Positions 1-7,479 are shown, numbered from the stretch's first letter. The stretch is DNA of 10,893 nucleotides from Alistipes sp. CAG:435 (GCA_000433355.1 FR893104.1:1-10893); one strand, 5' to 3'. Translations and numbers: made by a program. The notes: a model not told the origin generated them from the sequence alone.

Positions 1-36
1 TCCCCTCCCCCGAGGGGAGGGATTTAGGGAGGGGGT
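1..36. repeat. GC-rich hairpin and G-tract repeat at the left edge
   Basis: Positions 1-7 and 12-18 form a perfect 7-bp inverted repeat (TCCCCTC / GAGGGGA) around a C4 loop. The following plus-strand G-tracts at 14-17, 19-21, 27-29 and 31-35 are separated by 1, 5 and 1 bases and so fit the usual intramolecular G-quadruplex pattern. The composition is unlike everything around it. This looks like one copy of a short GC-rich intergenic repeat of a kind seen dispersed in Bacteroidota genomes, but only one clear copy lies in this window, so the repeat nature is inferred. The element may extend left of the window. Confidence 0.45.
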
Positions 37-221
37 AACGTGAATTGATGAGGGTGGGCAATCACCTTTGAACGTGAGATAATGTACTTTACAGCAGGTA
101 ATTGCCTACTTGCGAAAGTTGAATCATTAATTTGTACACTAGAAGCGCGTTTCCTGTACCGATGGCGTGTCTTGGTTCATTTGGTACACACAGAGGCCTT
201 CTGCTGTACGTTTTCAGCTGT

Positions 222-256
222 AAAAAAGAAGAGGATGACCAGAAAGTCACCCTCTT
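222..256 (-). terminator. Intrinsic terminator of pnp
   Basis: Read on the minus strand, an 11-bp stem (AAGAGGGTGAC with GTCATCCTCTT, containing one G.U pair) encloses a 6-base loop. It is followed by C and then six U residues. It starts about 45 bases after the pnp stop codon, the expected place for a rho-independent terminator. On the plus strand the same stem would have an A.C mismatch in place of the G.U pair, which supports the minus orientation. The rest of 1-300 shows no convincing gene. Confidence 0.85.
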
Positions 257-300
257 TTCATATTCGGTTGCCACCTCAATCACTTGAGGGAGCATATTCA

Positions 301-2724
301 TTAAAAGAATTCCTCAGTGTTCTTGTCGAGGTTGTCGGAGTGGTCTTCGGTGTTGGCGTTGAAGTCGTTCTTCGGACCGAAGTTCCTGTGGCCGCCGTTC
401 CTGCGGTCGTCGCCGTTCCTGCGGTCTCCACCACGGTCGTAGCCGCGGCGGTCATCGCCGTTTCTGCGGTCGAAGCCTCCGTTCCTGCGGTCACCGTTGC
501 GACGGTCGTCTCCGCCATTCCTGCGGTCAAAGCCGTTCCTGCGGTCTCCGCCACGGTCGTTGCCTCCGCGTGGACGACGCTCCGGCTCTACGTAGCCTTC
601 CGGCTTCGGAGTGAGGGCGCGCATAGAGAGTCTCATCTTGCCTGTCTTGGCATCGATCTCAAGGAGTTTCACGTCAACTTCCTGACCAACCGTGAGTACG
701 TCCTCTACATTCTCTGTCTTGTTCCAAGCGATCTCTGACACGTGGAGAAGGCCTTCCTTGCCAGGGAGGATCTCGACGAACGCGCCGAACTCAAGGATTG
801 AGACAACCTTTCCGTGGTAGGTCTGGCCGACCTCCGGAACAGCGCAGATGCTCTGAATCCAGTCGTAAGCTTTCTGCATGGCCTCGGCGTCGTTGGTCGC
901 GATGTCCACAATGCCCTTTCCGTCAACCTCGTCGATGGAGATGACAGCTCCGGTCTCTGCCTGGATCTTCTGGATGGTCTCGCCACCCTTGCCGATGACA
1001 GCACCGATGAATTCCTTGTCGATCTCGAAGGACTTGATTCTCGGAACGAACGGCTTGTAGTCCTCGCGAGGCTTGTCGAGACACTTCATCATCTCGCCCA
1101 TAATGTGCATTCTGCCTTCGTGGGCCTGCTGGAGAGCCTTTGCGAGAACCTCATAGGAAAGACCGTCAACCTTGATGTCCATCTGGGTGGCGGTAATACC
1201 GTCCTTCGTGCCGGCTACCTTGAAGTCCATATCACCGAGGTGATCCTCGTCGCCGAGAATGTCGGTAAGGATGGCGTAGCGGCCATTAGGGTTCTTCTCG
1301 TCGGTGATAAGTCCCATAGCCACACCGGCAACCGGCTTGCTGATCTGAACACCGGCGTCCATAAGAGCGAGACAGCCACCGCAGATCGAAGCCTGTGATG
1401 AAGATCCGTTTGACTCAAGAATATCCGAGACAACGCGTACGGCGTAAGGGAACTCCGGAGCCTTAGGCATAACGGCCTTGAGAGCTCTGAATGCCAGGTT
1501 TCCGTGACCTACCTCACGACGGCCAACACCTCTCTGGGCCTTGGCCTCTCCGGTGGCGAACGGAGGGAAGTTATAGTGGAGGACAAACTGCTGGGTCTCC
1601 TGTACGAGAACCTCGTCCATCTCCTTCATGTCCATCTTTGTTCCGAGGGTGACGGAGGCAAGGGCCTGTGTCTCACCACGGGTGAATATAGCCGAGCCGT
1701 GAGCGCAAGGCAGACAGTCAACCTCGCACCAGATAGGACGTACCTGTGTGGTCTGACGACCGTCCACACGAAGGCCCTCGTCGAGGACAAGATTCCTCAG
1801 AGCCTCTCTCTGTTCGTGACCGAAATATCTGTTGATCATCATCTTCTTGGCATCCTGCTCCTCTTCGGTCAGACCAAGAGACTCGACGCACTCCTTCTTG
1901 ATGGCCTCGAATCCGTCCTCTCTCTCGTGCTTAGGCCTCGCGGACTTGGCGAGAGCGTAGCACTTGTCGTAGGCGAAATCGTGGATCTTCTTCTTGAGAT
2001 CCTCGTCCTCCTCGTCGTGAGGATAGTCTCTCTTGACATCCTTGCCGAGCTCCTTGTTGAGCTCTTTCTGGATGCGGCAGTGCTTCTTGATCTCCTCGTG
2101 GGCGAACTTGATGGACTCAAGCATAACATCCTCGGAAACCTCCTTCATCTCACCCTCGACCATCATGATGTTCTCCTCGGTGGCGGCGACCATAAGCTCA
2201 AGGTCGGCCTTTTCCATCTCGCTGAAGTTAGGGTTGATCTTGAACTCTCCGTCGATCCTTGCCACACGTACCTCAGAGATAGGCCCGAGGAACGGAATGT
2301 CGCTGGCAGCCAGAGCGGCTGAAGCGGCGAGACCTGCGAGTGCGTCAGGCTGGATGTCCTTCTCGGCTGAGATCAGCCAGATGTTGACGAACACGGCAAG
2401 GTGGAAATCCTCAGGGAACAGAGGCCTTAGAGCCCTGTCAACGAGGCGTGAAATCAAAATCTCGTAGTCGGAGGCCTTGCCCTCTCTCTTCATAAATCCG
2501 CCCGGGAAACGTCCCGCGGAATAGAATTTTTCCTTGTAGTCCACCTGAAGTGGAAGGAAGTCTGTGTCTTCTGCTGCTTCTTTAGCGCAGGTAACAGTGG
2601 CCAGGAGCATCGTGCCTCCCATCTTGACCACCGCCGAACCGTCTGCCTGCTTGGCAACTTTGCCGGTTTCGATCTCGATCACCCGACCGTCGGATAATTC
2701 GATCTTCTTTGTGATGATGTTCAT
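301..2724 (-). CDS. pnp: Polyribonucleotide nucleotidyltransferase (PNPase)
   Basis: The 807-residue protein is a phosphorolytic 3'-5' exoribonuclease that degrades mRNA, releasing nucleoside diphosphates, and can add 3' tails in reverse. Domains in order: first RNase PH domain (about 12-145), helical linker (about 240-310), second RNase PH domain (about 325-550) with GDEDHLGDMDFK and the catalytic aspartates at 492 and 498, KH domain (about 562-622) with GAVIGKGG, and S1 domain (about 632-702). Residues 716-807 are an extra tail beyond the usual roughly 710 residues, with seven DRRNG units and an acidic end. The start at 2724 (MNIITKKIEL) is preferred over an in-frame ATG at 2754, because the family begins here and the ten extra residues are basic and unconserved. 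It lies downstream of rpsO, as in many bacteria, with a terminator between them. Identification is certain; the tail's function is inferred to be RNA binding. Confidence 0.97.
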   Translation of the reverse strand: MNIITKKIELSDGRVIEIETGKVAKQADGSAVVKMGGTMLLATVTCAKEAAEDTDFLPLQVDYKEKFYSAGRFPGGFMKREGKASDYEILISRLVDRALRPLFPEDFHLAVFVNIWLISAEKDIQPDALAGLAASAALAASDIPFLGPISEVRVARIDGEFKINPNFSEMEKADLELMVAATEENIMMVEGEMKEVSEDVMLESIKFAHEEIKKHCRIQKELNKELGKDVKRDYPHDEEDEDLKKKIHDFAYDKCYALAKSARPKHEREDGFEAIKKECVESLGLTEEEQDAKKMMINRYFGHEQREALRNLVLDEGLRVDGRQTTQVRPIWCEVDCLPCAHGSAIFTRGETQALASVTLGTKMDMKEMDEVLVQETQQFVLHYNFPPFATGEAKAQRGVGRREVGHGNLAFRALKAVMPKAPEFPYAVRVVSDILESNGSSSQASICGGCLALMDAGVQISKPVAGVAMGLITDEKNPNGRYAILTDILGDEDHLGDMDFKVAGTKDGITATQMDIKVDGLSYEVLAKALQQAHEGRMHIMGEMMKCLDKPREDYKPFVPRIKSFEIDKEFIGAVIGKGGETIQKIQAETGAVISIDEVDGKGIVDIATNDAEAMQKAYDWIQSICAVPEVGQTYHGKVVSILEFGAFVEILPGKEGLLHVSEIAWNKTENVEDVLTVGQEVDVKLLEIDAKTGKMRLSMRALTPKPEGYVEPERRPRGGNDRGGDRRNGFDRRNGGDDRRNGDRRNGGFDRRNGDDRRGYDRGGDRRNGDDRRNGGHRNFGPKNDFNANTEDHSDNLDKNTEEFF
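391..579 (-). repeat. DRRNG repeat tract in the PNPase tail
   Basis: The codons for PNPase residues 716-778 are a degenerate tandem repeat, visible on the plus strand as recurrent CCGTTCCTGCGGTC-like units. The encoded peptide contains seven DRRNG units plus RGG and DRRG variants. It is in frame throughout and lies in the coding region, so it is a protein repeat and not an intergenic array. Similar RG/RN-rich tails occur on RNA-binding proteins, including RNA helicases, of Bacteroidota. Such tracts can expand and contract by slippage or recombination between units. Confidence 0.85.
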
Positions 2725-2751
2725 TTTACTGTTTTTACCGCGTGTCCTCAA

Positions 2752-2760
2752 CAAAATATA
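2752..2760 (-). promoter_or_regulatory. Possible pnp promoter -7 element
   Basis: On the minus strand this reads TATATTTTG, close to the Bacteroidota -7 consensus TAnnTTTG but with one extra base between TA and TTTG. It lies about 28 bases upstream of the chosen pnp start and downstream of the rpsO terminator, so it could give pnp its own promoter. No clear TTTG is present at -33. This is a weak call. Confidence 0.3.
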
Positions 2761-2813
2761 TCTGAAAACTTCAGCGTCTTTCTAAATCGTGGAATATCTT
2801 CGATTCCATTTAA

Positions 2814-2856
2814 TAAAAAAGGGACGGCTGCGTCATAAAGCGCGGCCAATCCCTTT
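2814..2856 (-). terminator. Intrinsic terminator between rpsO and pnp
   Basis: Read on the minus strand, the RNA has AAAAGGGA, a small asymmetric bulge, GGCCGCG, an 8-base loop, CGCAGCC (one C.A mismatch), a single base, then TCCCTTTTTT. The stem is GC-rich at its centre and ends in a run of U. It lies just after the rpsO stop codon and before pnp. It would end most rpsO transcripts or attenuate transcription into pnp. The A-run on the other side makes it partly symmetrical, but there is no plus-strand gene here to terminate. Confidence 0.8.
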
Positions 2857-2874
2857 TCTGTTCCTATCGTGAAT

Positions 2875-3150
2875 TTATCGACGGAGACCGAGCTCCTTGA
2901 CGATCTTTCTGTATCTCTCGATGTCGATCTTCTGGAGGTAGTCCAGAAGCTGACGCCTCTTGCCTACGAGACGGAGAAGGGAACGACGGGTGACAACATC
3001 CTTCTTGTTCTTCTTCACATGCTCTGTGAGGTGATTGATACGGTAGGAAAATAGAGCAACTTGACTCTCTGGTGAGCCGGTGTCTGTATTAGACTTTCCG
3101 TACTTAGCGAAAATCTCTTGCTTCTTGTCGGCTTGTAAATACTCTGCCAT
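2875..3150 (-). CDS. rpsO: 30S ribosomal protein S15
   Basis: The 91-residue protein is the primary 16S rRNA-binding protein of the small-subunit platform; it binds the three-way junction of helices 20-22 and helps form an intersubunit bridge. The sequence has the family hallmarks: DTGSPESQVA (about 22-31), the helix with HLTEH (about 40-44), DVVTRRSLLRLVGKRRQLLDYL (about 51-72, shown here in segments of the same helix) and a basic C-terminal end. Its length matches the usual 88-91 residues. It has its own promoter and a structured leader of about 58 bases, and is followed by a terminator and then pnp. S15 represses its own translation in several bacteria through unrelated leader structures, so the leader hairpin here is a candidate for that role. 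Confidence 0.98.
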   Translation of the reverse strand: MAEYLQADKKQEIFAKYGKSNTDTGSPESQVALFSYRINHLTEHVKKNKKDVVTRRSLLRLVGKRRQLLDYLQKIDIERYRKIVKELGLRR

Positions 3151-3187
3151 TTTCGCAAAAAATTTTGTTGATGATTAATAACGTCTT

Positions 3188-3210
3188 CTTCCCCGCACCC
3201 TGCGGAAAAG
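3188..3210 (-). promoter_or_regulatory. rpsO 5' leader hairpin, possible S15 autoregulatory element
   Basis: In the minus-strand transcript, CUUUUCCGCA (from 3210 to 3201) pairs over all ten positions with UGCGGGGAAG (3197 to 3188) around a GGG triloop. The stem contains two adjacent G.U pairs flanked by G-C pairs. The hairpin begins at about the predicted transcription start and ends 37 bases before the rpsO ATG. The pairing is seen directly. That it binds S15, which recognises a G.U/G-C motif in rRNA and in some leaders, is inference. Confidence 0.55.
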
Positions 3211-3214
3211 CGTG

Positions 3215-3246
3215 CAAAGATAGGCATAATTTTCAGATAATCAAAA
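3215..3246 (-). promoter_or_regulatory. rpsO promoter, Bacteroidota type
   Basis: On the minus strand TTTTG (3246-3242) is followed after 19 bases by TATCTTTG (3222-3215), an exact match to the Bacteroidota primary sigma pattern TTTG ... TAnnTTTG. Transcription would begin near 3208-3210, giving a leader of about 58-60 bases. The -33 element lies about 20 bases past the stop codon of the upstream barrel gene, so the two transcription units abut closely. Confidence 0.75.
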
Positions 3247-3266
3247 TATTTTCCGAATATTCAAAT

Positions 3267-5618
3267 TTAATTCAAATCGTACGATGAATGTGTCACTCTC
3301 TCGGTCTGCCGGAACTTGCCGATCCTCCAGTAGAGTGAAATATAAATCATGCGTCCACGCCGCCGCGTCCATGTTTCTTGAACGAATCCGGATGAGAATA
3401 TTGTGGATTTCATATATGAACGTCCGTGAAGCACATCTTCAATTCCGATCGTGCCCCCGAAATTAGCCTTTTCCCAGTATTTGGAGACGGTAAGATCCAT
3501 AAGCGGCTCAACCCGCAGGTCTTTTGATTGCGCTGTGACACCAGTCGGGAGCATCAGCAGGCTCTGTCCGACTTGTGCGAAGCCAAGGTCGAAGGATGCG
3601 TTTTCCGAAAGGCTGAATGAGTTGAAGGTGTTGGTTTTCTCACCGTAAATCTCGTAGCGTGAACGTCTGTGACTTACCTGCACGTTCAAATCGATCTTGT
3701 CAGTCGGCCGGAATTTGCCGGCCAGTGAGACGCTTGATGATGAATGCCTGCCTATGTTTGCGTAGGAGGTTGTCCTGACATTGTCCTCATTCACGGTGGA
3801 TATCCTTTGAATGGCGTTTGGAGTAACATCGTAACTGGCGTTGACAGTTAGCTGGTTGAGCCATTTGACTTTGAAATTTCGCTGTAATCCACATGATACC
3901 GAGTGGCTGACCTCACCTTTGAGGTCAGGATTACCCGTTTTGATGTTATAAGGGTCAGAGGTGTCTGAATATGGATTCAGTTGTTCCTGACGCGGTCGCT
4001 TGCTCCGGCATATGTAAGATGAGGAGAGCTTGTAGTCCTTCAGGAAGATCCAAGAGATCCCGACCATGGGGACCAGATTGAACTCGTTGTAGTCAAGGGA
4101 CTTCGATGAAGTCAAGTCCACTCCTTTGTTGTCAACATATTCAGTTTTCACACCTATGCTGAAGCCCATTTTCCTCTTGAAAAGATTCCCGAGAACCATT
4201 GCGTCGGTGTATGCCACTCCTTGATTATAGTCCATGCCACCTATGCTCCCGCTCCAATATTCGGTCACGTCATTATACTCCCTGAACATATACCCTGTCT
4301 CAATTTTCGCTCCCCATTTTCTGTTTTTGTCCCTGAACTTAAGGTTTGCGGAGATGTTATGCTGCAAGTCGGAGTTGGCGGAGTGGTTGTAAAGCGGATC
4401 GCCCGAAGATTCACGAAAGAGGTTCTCATAGGAGGAACTTTCGGAATTTCTCATAGTGTATTTCACGGTGACACCGCAGCCCCGTCTCCAATCGTAATTG
4501 GCACGGAATCCGGCGTTCAGCCTGAAAGGCGAGGTTGTTGCCTTCGTAGAGGCGGTTACGGTAGTCTCTTCGTTCTGTCCCGTCCTCATGATGGAGGATT
4601 CGGTTTCCAATCGTTCATGACTGTCCTGCCTGTTTGTCCCGATGCTCGCGTTAAACCTCAGCTTATCTTTCATGAAAGTCCTGAACAGATTCATGTTCAG
4701 GTTCTGTCCTTTGGAGTCACTATCCGATGTGCTGTTCCCTTCGAACGAGCTTGGGGCGGAACCGTCGGCACTGTATGAAGTCCTTGAATATTCATCTGTC
4801 AGAGATGGCTTGTTCTCATAGTTGAAGGAATATCTCAGTCCGATTCCGATCAAGGGGGTGTTCACGACCGCGTCCGGAGTGAAGTCATGGCTGTTATGTG
4901 ATGAAGAATATCCCGTCAGTTGGGCTGCGGCTCCGAATGGAAGCGGTTTGTCCAGCGTGATCACCAACATTGGCGCGGCGTTGTTGTACTCGGGAGAATT
5001 CGGGAGGATCAATTCGATTTTTGACATGTAGTCCGCCTTGATGAAACTCATCGGGTACTGTCGGGATTTGCTTATCATGTCGTTCTCTTTGTCATCAATG
5101 AGGATCTTTTCCAATGGAATGTGGCCGTATTCCAGATCTCCGTTCCTGACGGACATCTTCAGTCCGGGGACCTTCGACATGAACGCCGACATATTCATCC
5201 TTGCCGCGTCCGGATCCGCTGACACGTCATAGACGATCCTGTCCGATTCCTTCTTTATCAGTGTCTTCGCGAAAATCCCTGCGGCATCCAACTCCTCATT
5301 GTCTTCCTTGAGACGTATCTTTCCAAGATCCAACTCACCTCCTGCACAGTGAATCTTCTTGACCCAGCTTCCGCATCCGAGAAACGAGACCGTTATTTGG
5401 TAGTCACCATTTTTATTAACCTTGATCTCAAAGTTTCCGTCACCGTCACTCGCACAGGCCCCGACCAGTTTACTGTCCGGCCTGTAAACCCCCACATTCG
5501 CGAACTCCACAGTCTTCTTCCCCTTGTTATCTAACACGCGTCCCCTGACCACCGTCTCCGCATGGACAGGAACTGCGACCAGAACAAAAATAACAAGAAA
5601 GAAGACAACTCTGTTCAT
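3267..5618 (-). CDS. Outer-membrane beta-barrel protein, TonB-receptor-like
   Basis: The 783-residue protein begins with a signal peptide (residues 1-20, ending VHA before ET). It continues with a carboxypeptidase-regulatory-like beta-sandwich domain (about 23-105, starting VVRGRVLDNKGKKTVEFANV), a plug-like segment (about 115-215, with VPGLKM and ILIDD) and a long region of alternating polar and hydrophobic strands rich in Tyr, Ser and Asn up to the C-terminus. This order matches the Bacteroidota outer-membrane barrel family related to TonB-dependent receptors. I see no clear TonB box, and the chain ends YDLN, not in a terminal aromatic residue. No SusD-like partner or glycan enzyme is adjacent, so a substrate cannot be named. 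It follows the acyl carrier protein gene by 15 bp and is probably co-transcribed with it. GC is lower than in the flanking core genes. Confidence 0.85.
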   Translation of the reverse strand: MNRVVFFLVIFVLVAVPVHAETVVRGRVLDNKGKKTVEFANVGVYRPDSKLVGACASDGDGNFEIKVNKNGDYQITVSFLGCGSWVKKIHCAGGELDLGKIRLKEDNEELDAAGIFAKTLIKKESDRIVYDVSADPDAARMNMSAFMSKVPGLKMSVRNGDLEYGHIPLEKILIDDKENDMISKSRQYPMSFIKADYMSKIELILPNSPEYNNAAPMLVITLDKPLPFGAAAQLTGYSSSHNSHDFTPDAVVNTPLIGIGLRYSFNYENKPSLTDEYSRTSYSADGSAPSSFEGNSTSDSDSKGQNLNMNLFRTFMKDKLRFNASIGTNRQDSHERLETESSIMRTGQNEETTVTASTKATTSPFRLNAGFRANYDWRRGCGVTVKYTMRNSESSSYENLFRESSGDPLYNHSANSDLQHNISANLKFRDKNRKWGAKIETGYMFREYNDVTEYWSGSIGGMDYNQGVAYTDAMVLGNLFKRKMGFSIGVKTEYVDNKGVDLTSSKSLDYNEFNLVPMVGISWIFLKDYKLSSSYICRSKRPRQEQLNPYSDTSDPYNIKTGNPDLKGEVSHSVSCGLQRNFKVKWLNQLTVNASYDVTPNAIQRISTVNEDNVRTTSYANIGRHSSSSVSLAGKFRPTDKIDLNVQVSHRRSRYEIYGEKTNTFNSFSLSENASFDLGFAQVGQSLLMLPTGVTAQSKDLRVEPLMDLTVSKYWEKANFGGTIGIEDVLHGRSYMKSTIFSSGFVQETWTRRRGRMIYISLYWRIGKFRQTERVTHSSYDLN

Positions 5619-5633
5619 TAAACAGCAGCGTTT

Positions 5634-5897
5634 TTATTCACGAATCTTTTTCCGTACCAAATCATGTAAGTCCGATACAGTAATTACAGCGTCGCGATCT
5701 GTTTCATTTAACTTAATATCATAAACCTCTTCACATTCATCGAAGATCTCGAACATATCAAGAGAGTCTGCACCTAAATCATATCTGAAAACAGATTCTG
5801 GCTGCACTACATTGAAACTGAGGTTTAGTTTATCCGCGACTAAAATCCTGATGGATGTCATCAAATCAACTTCCGTGTCAGTAGTGGAAACTGTCAT
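5634..5897 (-). CDS. Acyl carrier protein, stand-alone
   Basis: With the start at 5897 the protein has 87 residues. It shows the carrier-protein fold signature LGADSLDMFEIFDECEEVYD (41-60), with Ser45 the expected 4'-phosphopantetheine attachment site and an acidic helix II for docking to partner enzymes. The ending TVSDLHDLVRKK matches helix IV. It would carry acyl groups as thioesters in the cytoplasm. The frame stays open to an ATG at 5978 (114 residues) and a shorter start exists at 5861; 5897 best fits the usual 75-90 residues and places helix I correctly. No fatty acid, polyketide or transferase gene is in the window, so it is unlikely to be assignable as the housekeeping acpP. Its 15-bp spacing to the downstream barrel gene suggests a shared transcript. 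Its pathway is unknown. Confidence 0.85.
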   Translation of the reverse strand: MTVSTTDTEVDLMTSIRILVADKLNLSFNVVQPESVFRYDLGADSLDMFEIFDECEEVYDIKLNETDRDAVITVSDLHDLVRKKIRE

Positions 5898-6137
5898 GAT
5901 TGGTGTTGCAGAGTCGGTTGAGTGATTGAGGGCCGCGGCATCAGCGATAAAGCATACTTGCATCATGCAGGCCAACATTATGGCCGAAATTCATTTTATT
6001 CTCATACTTTATAATGTTGAATATTCTTGTCAATAAATAGTTATTACTAATATCTGAAATAATCTTGATAATAACAATTATTTGAGATAAGTTTTAATAT
6101 TCATTTGCCCAGTCACTTTGTCATTCCACAGCCTGAG

Positions 6138-7418
6138 CTATTCTAAGATTGCGGAACCGTCCGTCAGAAGCCATTTCCAAGCCGGAATCAGTTCCACAGC
6201 CTTTCCTGAGCGCAGCTCTATTGTCCTTTCCTCGTCAAATGTGATGACAATCATTTTCTCCAAAGGATGAATTTTGTCAAGGCTTTCCAATGCGTACACC
6301 TCACGCTCGAAGGTATTCAGATCCTTGGTTGTGGAGTAGCAAACCTGCACTCCGGTACTTATATCCGGAATATAAAAATCAACCTCGACATTTTTATTCC
6401 AAAAATAAAGTCCACCCTCAAAACGCCTATACAGGTGAATGGCGCAAAGATTCTCCAGCAGTGATGTTTCCGGATCATTTATGAATATATTTAGCAAGCC
6501 ATTATCAACAAAGTAATGCTTCTTCACTGTTTCTTTCTCCGCGAATTTAGATGCGTAATTATCCACACTGAAAATCAGGCAGGCATCCTTTGCAAACTTT
6601 GCATAATCCATAACAGATGCCGGTGTCGTACGCAAACCGACAGATTGTATCAGATGAGCGATCCTATTATACGAAATCGGTTGCATTACTGATTCCGCCA
6701 GGCGTTTGATTGTAAGTCGGACTGCCGTTTCGTTTTGAATGTGGTTTCTTTGCACGATGTCACCAAGAAGAATCTTCTCGTACAGTCGATTGAGCCACCG
6801 GCGCTTGTTCTGATACATCACTAATTCAGGGAAGCCACCCCAACGGAAATATTCATTGAAAGCATAAACAACATCATTCTTCTGCCGCCCGTACATCCAA
6901 TTCACTTCCAAAGCGACTCCTTTCGCTCCCAAATACTCCTTGAATGAATATGGATATATGTCAGCATCGAGATAACGATTGCCCAGCACTGTTTCGATGT
7001 CCCGGCTGAGCATTTTGGCATTGCTGCCTGTAACATAGACCTGATACTTCTGATTGGCAAGTCTTCTGGCAAAATGTTCCCATCCATCAATGTTCTGAAT
7101 CTCATCTAGAAACAATATCGGCTTGGTGGTGTACATTGCTGAATAGGCCTGAAGAATCTCATCCAAACTCTCCGCCTTTACTGTGCCGAAAAGCCTCTCG
7201 TCATCAAAATTGACATAAAGCATCTCATTTATATTATGTCCTTCGGACAGCAGCTGCCTTGCCCTTTGGTACAACATATATGACTTTCCGGCGTGACGCA
7301 CACCCACCATCACATAGCGTCCGTTCTCCTCAAACCCAAACGGCCTCTCATACAGTTCAACAGAAATAATATCTTCCTGACCTTCTTTGATAATAGTTTT
7401 CAGAATCTCCTTGTCCAT
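6138..7418 (-). CDS. AAA ATPase with DUF4143-type C-terminal domain
   Basis: The 426-residue protein has a Walker A motif GVRHAGKS (39-46), Walker B ILFLDE (101-106) followed by QNIDGWE, and a sensor-like YVTGSN (128-133), as in the AAA_14 group of P-loop ATPases. The C-terminal half (about 210-380) matches the DUF4143 pattern: a winged-helix-like part, YFVDNGLLN (302-310), then a restriction-endonuclease-like segment with VEVDFYI (344-350) and VQVCYS (357-362). The usual ExK lysine/acid pair is not evident in the last motif, so nuclease activity is doubtful. These proteins are common, patchily distributed accessory genes in Bacteroidota and archaea, often of unknown function. The gene stands alone, with its own promoter candidate, and is AT-richer than the core genes. 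The ATPase call is secure; the biological role is not known. Confidence 0.88.
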   Translation of the reverse strand: MDKEILKTIIKEGQEDIISVELYERPFGFEENGRYVMVGVRHAGKSYMLYQRARQLLSEGHNINEMLYVNFDDERLFGTVKAESLDEILQAYSAMYTTKPILFLDEIQNIDGWEHFARRLANQKYQVYVTGSNAKMLSRDIETVLGNRYLDADIYPYSFKEYLGAKGVALEVNWMYGRQKNDVVYAFNEYFRWGGFPELVMYQNKRRWLNRLYEKILLGDIVQRNHIQNETAVRLTIKRLAESVMQPISYNRIAHLIQSVGLRTTPASVMDYAKFAKDACLIFSVDNYASKFAEKETVKKHYFVDNGLLNIFINDPETSLLENLCAIHLYRRFEGGLYFWNKNVEVDFYIPDISTGVQVCYSTTKDLNTFEREVYALESLDKIHPLEKMIVITFDEERTIELRSGKAVELIPAWKWLLTDGSAILE

Positions 7419-7439
7419 AACTCATTCTAATCAGCACTG

Positions 7440-7447
7440 CAAATATA
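7440..7447 (-). promoter_or_regulatory. Promoter -7 element for the AAA ATPase gene
   Basis: The minus strand reads TATATTTG, an exact TAnnTTTG match, 21 bases upstream of the ATG at 7418. The -33 region (around 7466-7470) reads TTTTA and lacks the full TTTG. A leader of about 15 bases would result. Confidence 0.45.
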
Positions 7448-7479
7448 ATATTTATATTCACAGTATAAAAATATTGCCA

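Noticed and set aside
89..301. 70-residue minus-strand frame downstream of pnp
   Set aside because: It runs through the pnp terminator hairpin, overlaps the pnp stop and shows no recognisable composition or motif.
391..579. Regularly spaced repeats that could suggest a CRISPR array
   Set aside because: The units are irregular in spacing, in frame with pnp and encode DRRNG peptides; there are no unique spacers and no cas genes.
82..738. Long plus-strand frame opposite the 3' end of pnp, rich in Val and Ala
   Set aside because: It is the antisense shadow of the DRRNG repeats in pnp, crosses the pnp terminator and resembles no protein family.
1504..2322. 272-residue plus-strand frame inside pnp
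   Set aside because: It lies wholly antisense to conserved PNPase domains and is explained by their codon bias.
4221..4778. 185-residue plus-strand frame opposite the barrel gene
   Set aside because: It has no family resemblance and lies fully within the coding region of the barrel protein.
5634..5978. Longer 114-residue version of the ACP with a hydrophobic start that might be a signal peptide
   Set aside because: The first residues lack the basic N-terminal region of a signal peptide, and an exported acyl carrier would be unexpected; the start at 5897 fits the family length.
6007..6033. TTGACA and TATAAAG on the minus strand upstream of the ACP gene, like an E. coli promoter
   Set aside because: The spacing is short (14 bases) and the -7 element does not fit TAnnTTTG, so the match is probably due to AT-richness.
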